Source: Paracoccaceae bacterium (GTDB lineage Bacteria > Pseudomonadota > Alphaproteobacteria > Rhodobacterales > Rhodobacteraceae). Taken from it: a stretch of DNA of 54,104 nucleotides. Position 1 is the stretch's first letter; every line of letters starts with the position of its first letter. The stretch lies in assembly GCA_007128135.1 (NCBI GenBank), contig SKYA01000037.1:1-54104 (forward strand). The letters are read 5' to 3'. This document shows, one piece after another, positions 1 through 8,376 of the stretch. The notes below the pieces were generated by a model, which ran no database searches, had not been told where the DNA came from, and saw only the letters and a program-made list of their open reading frames with translations. The position numbers and the translations under genes were made by a program.

Positions 1-433
1 AGTCGCGCTTGGCCTCGGTCGCGCGCTTGTCGGCCAGCTTCTTGCCCTTGGCGACCCCGATCTTCAGCTTCACCAGACCGCGATGGTTGAAATACATCAC
101 CAGCGGCACCAGCGTCATGCCTTCCTTGGCCGTCGCCGCCCAGAGCCGCGCCAGATCGCGACGGGACGCCAGCAGCTTGCGCCGCCGCCGTTCCTCATGC
201 CCCCAGGTCTTTGCAGGCGCATAGGGCGCGATATAGGAATTGATCAGCCACAATTCGCCGTTCTCGATGGCGGCATAGGATTCGGCGATATTCGCCTGCC
301 CCGCGCGAAGCGCCTTCACCTCGGAGCCCATCAGCATGATCCCGCATTCCAGGTCGGACTCGATCGCATAATCGAACCGCGCCCGGCGGTTCTCGGCGAT
401 GATGCGGTAATTCGGGTCGGATTTCATGGCCAT
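1..433 (-). CDS. smpB: SsrA-binding protein SmpB (C-terminus outside window)
   Basis: SmpB binds the tRNA-like end of tmRNA and brings it to stalled ribosomes for trans-translation. The visible 144 residues cover the beta-barrel: [10 protein letters not shown] near residue 36, INSYIAPY near 64, and the start of the basic tail ([16 protein letters not shown] at 130-144), which in the full protein enters the ribosomal decoding site. The family is about 150-160 residues long, so only about 15 residues are missing beyond the window edge. Two ATG codons lie 6 nt apart (433 and 427). I took the upstream one; no strong Shine-Dalgarno separates them. The NYN protein gene ends 32 nt upstream on the same strand. 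The identification is firm; the start is uncertain by two codons. Confidence 0.95.
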   Translation of the reverse strand, partial: MAMKSDPNYRIIAENRRARFDYAIESDLECGIMLMGSEVKALRAGQANIAESYAAIENGELWLINSYIAPYAPAKTWGHEERRRRKLLASRRDLARLWAATAKEGMTLVPLVMYFNHRGLVKLKIGVAKGKKLADKRATEAKRD

Positions 434-465
434 TCGCAGCAGATAAGATGCAGGCGGACGCATGT

Positions 466-1173
466 CTAGGGTTTCAGCCGCACCTGCATGGCATTGCCCG
501 AGGATTTGCGCAGTTCGAACGCGCCCGTGCGCGCGACAAGTTCGCTCAGTTTCGCGCACCCATAATTCCGTGCATCAAAGTCAGGGTTCGCCGCAACGAT
601 GAACTGCCCGAGCGGGCCGAGCGAGAACCATTCCTCATCCTCGTCAATAGCCTGCATCGCGGCCTTGATCAGCGGCACTGCCTTTGACGGGGAGGCCTTG
701 GTGCCCTTGGTTGCCGGGTCGGGCATGGACTCGGGCAGAAGGTTCTCGACAAAGATGAACCGCTTGCAGGCCTTGCGGAAAGCCTCGGGTGTCTTCTGCT
801 GCCCGATGCCGTAGACATCCAGACCCTGTTCGCGGATGCGCGAGGCCAACCGCGTGAAATCGCTGTCCGAACTGATCAGCACGAATCCGTCGAACCGGCC
901 CGAATGCAGCAGGTCCATCGCGTCAATCACCAGCGCGATGTCAGAGGAGTTCTTGCCGACCGTGTTGGCCGGTTGATGATGCGGCACAAGTGCGAGCTTT
1001 GGCAGCATGTCCTGCCAGCCCGACATCTGGCTGCGCGAGAAATCCCCATAGATGCGCCGCACCGAGGCCTCGCCGAGCGAGGCGATCTCCTCGAAGATCG
1101 CCTCCGCCCAGCGCGGCGACGAATTGTCCGCGTCGATCAGCACCGCCAGAAGCGGTATCCCTGCACGCGCCAT
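466..1173 (-). CDS. NYN-domain protein with C-terminal LOTUS/OST-HTH domain
   Basis: This 235-residue protein has a PIN-like NYN domain at about residues 7-150. The acidic residues expected for metal-dependent RNA cleavage are present: the IDADN motif (D14, D16), D78, D84 and the SSDSDF motif (D103, D105). A linker rich in Lys and Pro leads to a small winged-helix LOTUS/OST-HTH domain (about 168-235) of the kind that binds RNA. The combination is known from LabA/DUF88-type proteins, which are thought to act as ribonucleases or RNA-binding regulators. The substrate is unknown. The ATG at 1173 follows GAAAGGAGAAGCGC, a good ribosome site. It lies just upstream of smpB on the same strand, so the pair may be co-transcribed. 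Family certain, function inferred. Confidence 0.9.
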   Translation of the reverse strand: MARAGIPLLAVLIDADNSSPRWAEAIFEEIASLGEASVRRIYGDFSRSQMSGWQDMLPKLALVPHHQPANTVGKNSSDIALVIDAMDLLHSGRFDGFVLISSDSDFTRLASRIREQGLDVYGIGQQKTPEAFRKACKRFIFVENLLPESMPDPATKGTKASPSKAVPLIKAAMQAIDEDEEWFSLGPLGQFIVAANPDFDARNYGCAKLSELVARTGAFELRKSSGNAMQVRLKP

Positions 1174-1185
1174 GCGCTTCTCCTT

Positions 1186-1244
1186 TCATCCTTGTTTCAA
1201 ATATCCCGGGGGAGGGACCGAAGGGACCGGGGGCGGAGCCCCCT
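1186..1244. repeat. Copy 1 of an intergenic repeat (TTTCAAATA + GC hairpin)
   Basis: The segment reads CATCCTTGTTTCAAATATCC, then CGGGGGAGGG, a short spacer and GGGGGCGGAGCCCCC. Copy 2 after argD reads CATCTTGCCCCAAATACTCC, CGGGAGCG, then GCGAGGGCAGAGCCCTCGC. Shared parts are the CTTG-N3-CAAATA core, the following G-run and a terminal hairpin whose loop side has the form GGGC-RGA-GCCC. I recognise this as a type of spacer sequence frequent in Rhodobacteraceae genomes; its function is unknown to me. Confidence 0.6.
1229..1243 (-). terminator. GC hairpin after the GNAT gene, part of a dispersed repeat
   Basis: GGGGGC and GCCCCC form a 6-bp stem around a GGA loop, one base beyond the stop codon of the GNAT gene. 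There is no U-tract. The hairpin is the distal part of an intergenic repeat seen again at 5311-5358. Confidence 0.5.
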
Positions 1245-1736
1245 TCACAGTCTGCGATACATCACCAGCGCATCCACGAAACCCGCGACCGGGTGCCGGA
1301 AAGCCCCCGGCAGACGCCCCACGATCTCGAATCCCTCCGCCTGCCAGATCGCAAGGGCGCGAGTATTGGTCTCGACAACGAAATTGAACTGCATCGCCCG
1401 ATACCCCGCCGCGCGTGCCTCGTCCAGTGCCTGGGCCAGCATCGCCCGCGCCACGCCGCGTCCCTGCGCCCCCGGTGCAGTGACGAAACCGCAATTCGCC
1501 ACATGCGCGCCGCCTCCACCCTGATTGGGACATAGATAATAGCTTCCCAGCGGCTGCCCGTCGGCTTCGGCGATGAAGGCCCGGTGCGTGCCGCCGCACC
1601 AGAAGGACATGGCATCCGCGCGCGTGATTGCGGGGTCGATGGCGTAGGTGTCGCCGGCACGAAAGACCGGCTCCAGCATTGCCCAGAGGGCTGCATGGTC
1701 CGCCTCACTCGCAGGGCGCAGCGCAATCTCAGCCAA
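1245..1736 (-). CDS. GNAT family N-acetyltransferase
   Basis: A single GNAT fold of about 163 residues. The acetyl-CoA loop is visible as QGRGVARAM in mid-protein, preceded by the beta-4 strand segment ANCGFVTAPGA and followed by the C-terminal NTRALAIWQAEGFEIVG motif typical of the fold. The acceptor substrate cannot be predicted. The best start is a TTG at 1736, giving a protein that begins just before the conserved IALRPASEADH segment and overlaps the stop of the upstream isomerase gene by 8 nt. An in-frame ATG at 1766 would add ten residues and lengthen the overlap. It is the last gene of a probable three-gene run behind formaldehyde dehydrogenase and ends at a hairpin. Confidence 0.85.
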   Translation of the reverse strand: MAEIALRPASEADHAALWAMLEPVFRAGDTYAIDPAITRADAMSFWCGGTHRAFIAEADGQPLGSYYLCPNQGGGGAHVANCGFVTAPGAQGRGVARAMLAQALDEARAAGYRAMQFNFVVETNTRALAIWQAEGFEIVGRLPGAFRHPVAGFVDALVMYRRL

Positions 1737-2328
1737 GCCGGCCGTCCCGCGCCCAGGCGAGCGCATCCTCCAGCCGGTCATCGCCCCAGAAGACTTCCGT
1801 TCCCACCCCGAAGCTCGGCGCGCCAAAGACACCCAGCGCCATTGCCCTGTCGCTTTCATCGGCAAGCCGGTCGGCCATTTCCGGGCTGCTGGCCAGGGAC
1901 AGGACGCGCTCCGGGTCTTGCCCGATGGCACCGAGCGCGCGCGTGATGGCAGGCTCGCGCCCCGGCTCCAGCCCCTCGCCGAACCAGAGCCGATAGGTTT
2001 CGGTCACATACTCCCTGCACCAGCCTTCGTCGCAGCCCAGCAGCGCGATCTGGTTGGCGAGCGGCAGTTCTGCCAGCGGATAGGGTGCCGGTACCTGCAC
2101 CCGCAGCCTGTATTTCTGCGCGCGGCGCGCGATATCGCGCCACATGTAGGCGGCCTTTACCGGCTTGTCACGGAAGGGGATGTTGTTCTGCGCGAGCATG
2201 ATCCGGCGCACATCGAACGGCCTCCAGCGTAGCGCCGGTGCCGCGTTCCCGGCCTCGGCCAGACGCAGCACTGTCAGGCAGGTATAGGTGCTGCCGATGG
2301 AAAACCAGAAATCGACGGGTTGCACCAT
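1729..2328 (-). CDS. 2-hydroxychromene-2-carboxylate isomerase family protein (kappa GST/DsbA fold)
   Basis: A 199-residue thioredoxin-fold protein with an inserted helical domain, matching the length of the HCCA isomerase/kappa-class glutathione transferase family. The N-terminal FWFSIGSTYT segment holds a Ser (S13) about where the family has its glutathione-activating Ser; the C-terminal GVFGAPSFGVGTEVFWGDDR segment is a family hallmark (cis-Pro loop and substrate end). Members use glutathione as cofactor. The gene starts 3 nt after the stop of the formaldehyde dehydrogenase gene, and that enzyme also uses a glutathione adduct, so a role in glutathione-dependent detoxification is plausible. 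No naphthalene-degradation genes are present, so the classical substrate is unlikely. Family firm, reaction inferred. Confidence 0.88.
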   Translation of the reverse strand: MVQPVDFWFSIGSTYTCLTVLRLAEAGNAAPALRWRPFDVRRIMLAQNNIPFRDKPVKAAYMWRDIARRAQKYRLRVQVPAPYPLAELPLANQIALLGCDEGWCREYVTETYRLWFGEGLEPGREPAITRALGAIGQDPERVLSLASSPEMADRLADESDRAMALGVFGAPSFGVGTEVFWGDDRLEDALAWARDGRLG

Positions 2329-2331
2329 CGC

Positions 2332-3459
2332 TCAGAACTCGACGACTGCGCGGATCGACTTGCCCTCGTGCATCAGGTCGAACCCTTCGTTGATCTGATC
2401 GAGGCTCAGCTTGTGCGTGATCATCGGGTCGATCTCGATCTTGCCATCCATGTACCAGTCCACGAAGCGCGGCACATCGGTCCGGCCCTTCGCCCCGCCA
2501 AAGGCAGTGCCCTTCCATACCCGGCCCGTGACAAGCTGGAAGGGCCGCGTCGAAATCTCGGCCCCCGCCGGGGCCACCCCGATGATGACGGACACGCCCC
2601 AGCCGCGGTGGCTGCATTCCAGCGCGTCGCGCATCACCTTCACATTGCCGGTGGCGTCGAAACTGTAGTCCACGCCGCCGATCTGGTCCGCGCCGCGCTT
2701 TGTCAGGTTGACGATCTCGGCCACGACGCTCCCGACCCTGGACGGGTTGATGAAATGCGTCATCCCGAACTTGCGCGCCATCTCTTCCTTGGCGTCGTTC
2801 ACGTCCACCCCGATGATCATGTCCGCGCCCGCCATGCGCAACCCCTGGATGACGTTCAGGCCAATGCCGCCCAGCCCGAACACGGCCGCGGTCGAGCCGA
2901 TCTCGACGCCGGCCGTGTTGATCACGGCACCAATGCCCGTGGTCACACCGCAGCCAATGTAGCAGATCTTGTCGAAGGGCGCGTCCTCGCGCACTTTGGC
3001 CAGCGCGATCTCGGGCAGGACAGTGTGATTGGCGAAGGTCGAACAGCCCATGTAGTGATAGATCGGCGTGCCATCGAGCATGGAGAATCGCGTCGTGCCA
3101 TCGGGCATCAGCCCCTGCCCTTGCGTATTGCGGATGGCAGTGCACAGATTGGTCTTGCCCGACAGGCAGGACGGGCACTGCCGGCACTCGGGCGTGTAGA
3201 GCGGGATGACATGATCGCCCGGTTTCAGCGTGCTCACGCCCTCGCCCACCTCGATCACCACGCCTGCGCCCTCATGACCAAGGATGCAAGGAAACAGCCC
3301 TTCGGGGTCTGCACCCGAGCGGGTGAACTCATCCGTGTGGCAAATGCCGGTGGCCCTGATTTCGACCAGCACCTCACCTGCCTTCGGGCCATCGAGATTG
3401 ACCTCCATGATCTCCAGCGGTTTTCCGGCCTCCAGGGCCACGGCGGCTCGCGTGCGCAT
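2332..3459 (-). CDS. adhI: S-(hydroxymethyl)glutathione dehydrogenase / class III alcohol dehydrogenase
   Basis: This enzyme oxidises S-hydroxymethylglutathione, formed spontaneously from formaldehyde and glutathione, to S-formylglutathione with NAD+. The 375-residue length is exactly that of class III zinc alcohol dehydrogenases. Catalytic zinc ligands C40, H62 and C170 are present, as are structural zinc ligands C92, C95, C98 and C106, and the NAD loop GLGGIG at 195-200. The ATG at 3459 is preceded by GGGAGGAGA, a very good Shine-Dalgarno, which rules out longer starts upstream. It heads a run with the isomerase and GNAT genes. The S-formylglutathione hydrolase that normally completes the pathway is not in the window. 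It is divergent from the DUF2794 gene. Confidence 0.96.
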   Translation of the reverse strand: MRTRAAVALEAGKPLEIMEVNLDGPKAGEVLVEIRATGICHTDEFTRSGADPEGLFPCILGHEGAGVVIEVGEGVSTLKPGDHVIPLYTPECRQCPSCLSGKTNLCTAIRNTQGQGLMPDGTTRFSMLDGTPIYHYMGCSTFANHTVLPEIALAKVREDAPFDKICYIGCGVTTGIGAVINTAGVEIGSTAAVFGLGGIGLNVIQGLRMAGADMIIGVDVNDAKEEMARKFGMTHFINPSRVGSVVAEIVNLTKRGADQIGGVDYSFDATGNVKVMRDALECSHRGWGVSVIIGVAPAGAEISTRPFQLVTGRVWKGTAFGGAKGRTDVPRFVDWYMDGKIEIDPMITHKLSLDQINEGFDLMHEGKSIRAVVEF

Positions 3460-3601
3460 GATCTCTCCTCCCAGGCTTGTCCGGTCACAGCATGGCGCAG
3501 CGCCGCGCAGGTGCGCAAGACCAAGAGCGACCGGAAGCGCAAGAAAACCGTCCTGCATACGGATGCTTGATTTTCGACGCCGAGCGCCCCAAACTCGGTC
3601 C

Positions 3602-3937
3602 ATGAACCTGCACATTCCACCACGCGGCCCGGATGCCCAGACCAGCTTCGACCGGCGCGAGCTTGGTGTGATCCTGTCGCTCTACGGTCGCATGGTCGCG
3701 GCGGGGGAATGGCGCGACTACGCCATCTCCTGCTTGCGCCACCATGCGGTCTTCTCTGTGTTCCGGCGCACCGCCGAACACCCGCTCTACCGGATCGAGA
3801 AACACCCCGCCCTGCGCAACCGACAGGGCATGTATGCGGTCATTGCCATGGACGGGCAGATCCTCAAGCGCGGGCAGGATCTTGCGCAGGTGCTGCGGGT
3901 ACTCGAGCGCAAGCTTTTGCGCGTGATCGAGGATTGA
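3602..3937 (+). CDS. DUF2794 family protein
   Basis: A 111-residue protein that I recognise as DUF2794, a conserved alphaproteobacterial family of unknown function. The conserved core runs [16 protein letters not shown], then [15 protein letters not shown] and ending [17 protein letters not shown]. There is no signal peptide or membrane segment, so it should be cytoplasmic. The ATG at 3602 matches the family start; a longer frame exists upstream but lies antisense to the formaldehyde dehydrogenase gene. It reads away from that gene and is followed by argD 200 nt later on the same strand. Confidence 0.9.
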   Translation: MNLHIPPRGPDAQTSFDRRELGVILSLYGRMVAAGEWRDYAISCLRHHAVFSVFRRTAEHPLYRIEKHPALRNRQGMYAVIAMDGQILKRGQDLAQVLRVLERKLLRVIED

Positions 3938-4137
3938 CGCTTTACACAGCCGCGTCCGCCTGCTACGCGACGCGCCATGAACACGCATTTGCCTCTCATG
4001 GATACGCGACGTCGATAATCGACCTGTTCGCGCGCGCCCGCAGGGCCTGCGCCCCCTTCCCTTTTTCCGCAAACTTGCGATTGACTTGGCCGCCCGCCTT
4101 TGGCAGGTCAAGGACCTTCCCGACCGAGGACTCGCTC

Positions 4138-5310
4138 ATGAACGCGCCCTTTCCGCCGATCCTGCCCACCTATAACCGGTCCGACCTGCGCTTTGTGCGC
4201 GGCGAGGGCACATGGCTGATCGAGGAAGACGGCACGCGCCATCTCGATCTCACCTCGGGGATTGCGGTCAATGCGCTGGGCCATGCCCATCCCGACCTGG
4301 TGCGCGTTCTGACCGAACAGGCTCAGGCACTCTGGCATGTCTCGAACCTCTATCGGATCCCCGCACAGGAGCGCCTCGCCGACCTGCTGGTCGAGCACAC
4401 CTTTGCCGATACTGCCTTCTTCACCAACTCCGGAACCGAGGCCGCAGAACTCGCCATCAAGATGGTGCGCAAGTACTGGCATGACCACGGCACGCCGCGC
4501 GAGACGATCCTGACCTTCGAGGGCGCGTTCCATGGCCGCTCGACCGGGGCGATCGCCGCCGCCGGCTCCGAGAAGATGACCAGGGGATTCGGCCCGCTCA
4601 TGCCCTGTTTCCACACCCTGGCCTGGGGCGACCATAACGCACTGCACGCAGCACTGGACGAAAGCGTTGCCGCCGTGATGATCGAGCCGGTGCAGGGCGA
4701 AGGCGGCATCCGCCCTCTGCCCGCGCAATGTCTCCAGGGCCTGCGCGACCTCTGCGACCGGACCGGCGCGCTGCTGGTGCTGGACGAGGTGCAGTGCGGC
4801 ATGGGTCGCACGGGTCGGCTCTTTGCGCATGAATGGGCTGGCGTGACCCCGGATATCATGATGGTTGCAAAGGGCATAGGCGGCGGCTTTCCGCTAGGTG
4901 CGGTGCTGGCCACGGCCAAGGCCGCTTCCGGCATGACGGCAGGCACCCATGGCTCCACCTATGGCGGCAACCCGCTTGCCTGTGTCGTGGGCGCAAAAGT
5001 GGTCGAGATCGTCACGCAACAGGGCTTTCTCGACGCCGTCAGCTGCAAGGCCGGGCAGTTGCGGCAGGGGCTTGAAAGCCTTGTCGCCACCTATCCCGAA
5101 GTCTTCGAGGAGGTGCGCGGCATGGGCCTGATGCTGGGGCTGAAATGCCGCAAGCCCAATGCCGATATCGTCAGGGCCGCACAGGCGCATCAGCTGCTCA
5201 CCGTTCCTGCCGCCGACAATGTGGTGCGCTTGCTGCCTCCGCTCACCATCACCGGGGAAGAGATCGCAGAGGCCCTCGCCCGCCTCGACAAGGCTGCAAA
5301 CAGCCTCTGA
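4138..5310 (+). CDS. argD: Acetylornithine aminotransferase
   Basis: Converts N-acetylglutamate semialdehyde to N-acetylornithine in arginine synthesis, and in many bacteria also serves in lysine synthesis as the succinyl-diaminopimelate aminotransferase. At 390 residues it has normal length. Motifs of the class III PLP aminotransferases are clear: NSGTEA at 97-102 (phosphate binding), LVLDEVQCGMGRTG at 213-226 (cofactor ring Asp216) and VAKGIGGGFP with the Schiff-base Lys245. The ATG at 4138 has GAGGA upstream and matches the family start; the frame extends further upstream without coding signal. argF follows after 78 nt on the same strand, the usual alphaproteobacterial pair. dapE, the next lysine-pathway step, lies at 19.7 kb. 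Confidence 0.97.
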   Translation: MNAPFPPILPTYNRSDLRFVRGEGTWLIEEDGTRHLDLTSGIAVNALGHAHPDLVRVLTEQAQALWHVSNLYRIPAQERLADLLVEHTFADTAFFTNSGTEAAELAIKMVRKYWHDHGTPRETILTFEGAFHGRSTGAIAAAGSEKMTRGFGPLMPCFHTLAWGDHNALHAALDESVAAVMIEPVQGEGGIRPLPAQCLQGLRDLCDRTGALLVLDEVQCGMGRTGRLFAHEWAGVTPDIMMVAKGIGGGFPLGAVLATAKAASGMTAGTHGSTYGGNPLACVVGAKVVEIVTQQGFLDAVSCKAGQLRQGLESLVATYPEVFEEVRGMGLMLGLKCRKPNADIVRAAQAHQLLTVPAADNVVRLLPPLTITGEEIAEALARLDKAANSL

Positions 5311-5358
5311 TTTCATCTTGCCCCAAATACTCCGGGAGCGCGAGGGCAGAGCCCTCGC
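5311..5358. repeat. Copy 2 of the intergenic repeat, with hairpin, between argD and argF
   Basis: CATCTTGCCCCAAATACTCC and a short G-rich part are followed by an 8-bp perfect stem GCGAGGGC / GCCCTCGC with an AGA loop (5340-5358). It starts four bases after the argD stop and ends 30 bases before argF, so it could act as an attenuating or RNA-stabilising hairpin between the two genes. See copy 1 at 1186-1244. Confidence 0.6.
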
Positions 5359-5388
5359 ACCCGCACCCTCGCAAAGGCCCGACGACCC

Positions 5389-6315
5389 ATGCCGCATTTC
5401 CTCGACATCCACACCACTGACCCCGCCGAGCTGCGGCACATGATCGAGCAGGCGCGCGCGATGAAAACCGCCCGCGACGGCCTGCCCAAGGGCAGCCCCG
5501 ATGCCGAACAGCCGCTCGCAAATCACATGGTGGCGCTCATATTCGAGAAACCCTCGACCCGAACCCGCGTCAGTTTCGACCTTGGCGTGCGCCAGATGGG
5601 CGGGCAGACGATGGTGCTCTCGGGACAGGAGATGCAGCTTGGCCATGGCGAAACCATCGCCGACACGGCACGCGTGCTCTCGCGCTATGTCGATCTGATC
5701 ATGATCCGAACCTTCGAGGAGTCAGTGCTTCAGGAACTGGCCGAATACGCCAGCGTTCCCGTCATCAACGGACTCACGAACCGCACCCATCCCTGCCAGA
5801 TCATGGCCGATGTCATGACCTATGAGGAACATCGCGGTCCAATTGCCGGGCGCAAGGTGGTCTGGTCGGGCGATGGCAACAATGTCTGCGCCTCGTTCCT
5901 GCATGCGGCGGGCCAGTTCGGGTTCGACCTGACCTTCACTGGCCCCGAGGTGCTGGACCCGGAGCCCGAATTCGTGGCGCTCGCGCGTGAAAAGGGGTCC
6001 AGGGTCGAGATCATCCGCGACCCTGTGCGCGCGGTGGAAGGGGCCGATCTGGTCGTGACCGATACCTGGGTCAGCATGCATGAGAGCCAGTCCAACCGCG
6101 AGCGCCGCCACAACCTGCTGCGCCCCTATCAGGTCAACGAGGCGCTCATGGCCCATGCCAGACCCGATGCGCTGTTCATGCACTGCCTGCCTGCCCATCG
6201 CGAGGAAGAAGTCACCAGCGCGGTCATGGACGGGCCGCAATCGGTAATTTTCGACGAGGCCGAAAACCGGCTGCACGCGCAGAAGGCGATCCTTCGTCAT
6301 TGCCTGGGCGTCTGA
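5389..6315 (+). CDS. argF: Ornithine carbamoyltransferase
   Basis: Transfers the carbamoyl group from carbamoyl phosphate to ornithine to give citrulline. The 308-residue length is normal. The carbamoyl-phosphate loop STRTR is at 56-60 within [11 protein letters not shown]; the ornithine-side motifs are the [11 protein letters not shown] segment, the VTDTWVSM segment and the MHCLPAHR motif near the C-terminus that carries the conserved Cys. All key residues are intact. It lies 78 nt downstream of argD with a repeat hairpin in between. No arginine repressor site was recognised upstream. Confidence 0.97.
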   Translation: MPHFLDIHTTDPAELRHMIEQARAMKTARDGLPKGSPDAEQPLANHMVALIFEKPSTRTRVSFDLGVRQMGGQTMVLSGQEMQLGHGETIADTARVLSRYVDLIMIRTFEESVLQELAEYASVPVINGLTNRTHPCQIMADVMTYEEHRGPIAGRKVVWSGDGNNVCASFLHAAGQFGFDLTFTGPEVLDPEPEFVALAREKGSRVEIIRDPVRAVEGADLVVTDTWVSMHESQSNRERRHNLLRPYQVNEALMAHARPDALFMHCLPAHREEEVTSAVMDGPQSVIFDEAENRLHAQKAILRHCLGV

Positions 6316-6490
6316 GTTCTCGCATGTCCCGGCCGCTCGAGAGGCGGTCGGAGAAAGCCATTGCACGAAGGACGGGCTGCGCAAGGCGGGCCTGGAAAGC
6401 CCATTCTGGTACGCCAGATCTCGCACTGGCGTGCGCTCTCCGCCACCATGGCAAGGAAAGGCTTGCAGCGTGATCTTCCAGCTTCGCGCT

Positions 6491-6518
6491 TTGCCTTTGG
6501 CAAGAAACCCGGCATAGT
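6491..6518 (+). promoter_or_regulatory. Possible promoter upstream of the DUF427 gene
   Basis: TTGCCT and CATAGT are 16 nt apart and lie about 30 nt before the DUF427 start. The match to a housekeeping promoter is partial (4/6 in each box). The rest of the 235-nt spacer 6316-6550 holds an inverted repeat ACGCCAG/CTGGCGT at 6411-6432 and no recognisable gene. Confidence 0.25.
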
Positions 6519-6550
6519 GCCGCCCGAATGGAATGAGAGGACAGCAGAGC

Positions 6551-6889
6551 ATGAACCCGATCCGAATTTACCCGGCGCAAGGCACATGGACCGTGCGCGC
6601 CAATGGCGCCGTCATCGGCGAAAGCACCAATGCGCTGGAGCTTGTACAGCGCGACTACCCCTTCGTGATCTATTTCCCGCGCGAGGATATCGCCGCTGCC
6701 GTGCTCGAGCCTTCGGAACGCAAGCTGATCTGCGATGACCGGGGCGAAGGCGCCTATTTCCATGTCTCATCGCCCGAGGGCATGATCCGGAATGCAGGCT
6801 ACAGCCTGACCAACCCGACCGGGGATGCCGAACAACTGCGCGATTACCTTGCGTTCGACGCCAGCAAGGTAACGGTAGAACGGATCTGA
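6551..6889 (+). CDS. DUF427 domain-containing protein
   Basis: A 112-residue protein recognised as DUF427, a small all-beta family found widely in bacteria and fungi and without an established biochemical role. Conserved features seen are the N-terminal WTVRANGAVIGESTNALEL, the YFPREDI segment and the C-terminal YLAFDASKVTVERI. There is no signal peptide. The ATG at 6551 follows GAGAGGACAGCAGAGC. Only 4 nt separate its stop from the start of the FAD-linked dehydrogenase gene, so the two are almost surely one transcript. Confidence 0.88.
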   Translation: MNPIRIYPAQGTWTVRANGAVIGESTNALELVQRDYPFVIYFPREDIAAAVLEPSERKLICDDRGEGAYFHVSSPEGMIRNAGYSLTNPTGDAEQLRDYLAFDASKVTVERI

Positions 6890-6893
6890 GCCG

Positions 6894-8255
6894 ATGGCGC
6901 TCGACGCGCTGCGCGACGTTTTCGGCCCGCGTTTCAGCACTGGCGCGTCGGATCGCGCCCTGCATGGCCGCTCGGAGTCGCATTTCCCCGAAATGGCCCC
7001 GGATGCCGTGGTCTGGCCCGAAACGACCCAGGAGGTGGCGCAGATCCTGCGCCATTGTTCCGCCCACAGGCTGCCGGTCATCGGCTGGGGCGCGGGCACC
7101 TCGCTCGAAGGGCACGCACTTGCGCCTCATGGCGGCGTCTGTGTCGATTTCAGCCGCATGAACCGCGTGTTGAGCGTGGTCCCCGAAGACATGCTGGCCG
7201 TTGTCCAGCCCGGCGTGACCCGCGAGGCGCTGAACGGGGAATTGCGGGCGACCGGGCTTTTCTTTCCGGTCGATCCCGGGGCGAATGCCACGCTGGGAGG
7301 CATGGCAGCCACGCGCGCATCGGGCACCACCGCCGTGCGCTATGGCACCATGCGCGCCAATGTTCTGGCGCTCGAGGTCGTGCTGGCTGACGGGCGTGTG
7401 ATCCGCACAGGCAGCCAGGCGCCGAAATCCTCGACCGGCTATGACCTGACGGCGCTGTTCGTGGGCGCGGAAGGCACGCTGGGGCTGATAACCGAGCTGA
7501 CCCTGCGCCTTCAGGGCCAGCCAGAAGCCGTCACGGCGGGGCTTTGCGCCTTTGCCGACATGACAAGCGCGGTCGCGGCCGTGATTGCCACGATCCAGAG
7601 CGGCATTCCCATGGCACGGATCGAGTTCATCGATGCCGCCAATGTCCGCGCCTTCAATGCCTGGGCAGGGACCAGTATGGACGAAACCCCGCATCTGATG
7701 GTCGAGTTCCATGGCAGCCCCGCCGCTGTGCGCGAGCAGGCCGAAGCCTTTGGCGGGATCGTGGCCGACATGGGCGGCGGGGCGTTCCAGTGGTCCGAAC
7801 GCGCCGAGGACCGCAATCGTCTGTGGAAGATGCGCCACGAAGGTTATTACGCCGCCCGCGCCGCGCATCCCAATGCCTTTCCGGTCACCACCGATATCTG
7901 CGTGCCGATCTCGAAACTGGCAGAGGCCGTGGAAGAAACCGCCCGGGACATCGCGCAAGCGGGTATCCCGGGGCCTATTCTGGGCCATGTCGGAGATGGG
8001 AATTTCCACGCGCTCCTGCTGCCTGACCGAGACAGCCCCGAGCAGATTGCAAAGGCAAAGGCGCTGGCCAGCGCGCTTGCAGAGCGCGCGCTGCGTCTTG
8101 GCGGCACAGTCAGCGGCGAGCACGGGATCGGCATGGGCAAGCTGGGCTACATGCAGGCCGAGCATGGCAGCGCCTGGGCGGTAATGGGCGCACTCAAGGC
8201 CGCGCTCGACCCGCTGGGAATCATGAATCCCGGCAAGATGGTCCGGCAGGAATGA
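6894..8255 (+). CDS. FAD-binding oxidoreductase, D-lactate dehydrogenase (cytochrome)/GlcD type
   Basis: A 453-residue flavoprotein of the 2-hydroxyacid oxidase family. The PCMH-type FAD domain covers about residues 35-215, with VIGWGAGTSLEGH and the pyrophosphate-loop GGMAATRASGTTAVRYGT. The C-terminal substrate domain has GHVGDGNFHALL and the family signature GEHGIGMGK near 415. The order and length fit cytochrome-linked D-lactate dehydrogenase (Dld) or the D subunit of glycolate oxidase. No GlcE or GlcF neighbours are present, which favours a stand-alone D-lactate or D-2-hydroxyacid dehydrogenase. The natural electron acceptor is not visible. It follows the DUF427 gene by 4 nt. Confidence 0.9.
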   Translation: MALDALRDVFGPRFSTGASDRALHGRSESHFPEMAPDAVVWPETTQEVAQILRHCSAHRLPVIGWGAGTSLEGHALAPHGGVCVDFSRMNRVLSVVPEDMLAVVQPGVTREALNGELRATGLFFPVDPGANATLGGMAATRASGTTAVRYGTMRANVLALEVVLADGRVIRTGSQAPKSSTGYDLTALFVGAEGTLGLITELTLRLQGQPEAVTAGLCAFADMTSAVAAVIATIQSGIPMARIEFIDAANVRAFNAWAGTSMDETPHLMVEFHGSPAAVREQAEAFGGIVADMGGGAFQWSERAEDRNRLWKMRHEGYYAARAAHPNAFPVTTDICVPISKLAEAVEETARDIAQAGIPGPILGHVGDGNFHALLLPDRDSPEQIAKAKALASALAERALRLGGTVSGEHGIGMGKLGYMQAEHGSAWAVMGALKAALDPLGIMNPGKMVRQE

Positions 8256-8376
8256 GCGCAGCGCCAGTGTGGCACGGTGCTCACCCGTCGCGCGCCCGTT
8301 CCAGATGATTTTCGAAGTGAATGATCGTATAAGACACGCGATATGATCTTGCGCGGATGATGACGAAACGGGTCTG

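Noticed and set aside
4082-4112. TTGAC-N21-GTCAA inverted repeat before argD as an operator
   Set aside because: The half-sites are only 5 bp and far apart, so chance is likely. A -35-like TTGACT lies there, but no good -10 follows.
3709-4137. N-terminal extension of argD by 143 codons
   Set aside because: It overlaps the DUF2794 gene in another frame and is not conserved; the ATG at 4138 has a ribosome site and the family N-terminus.
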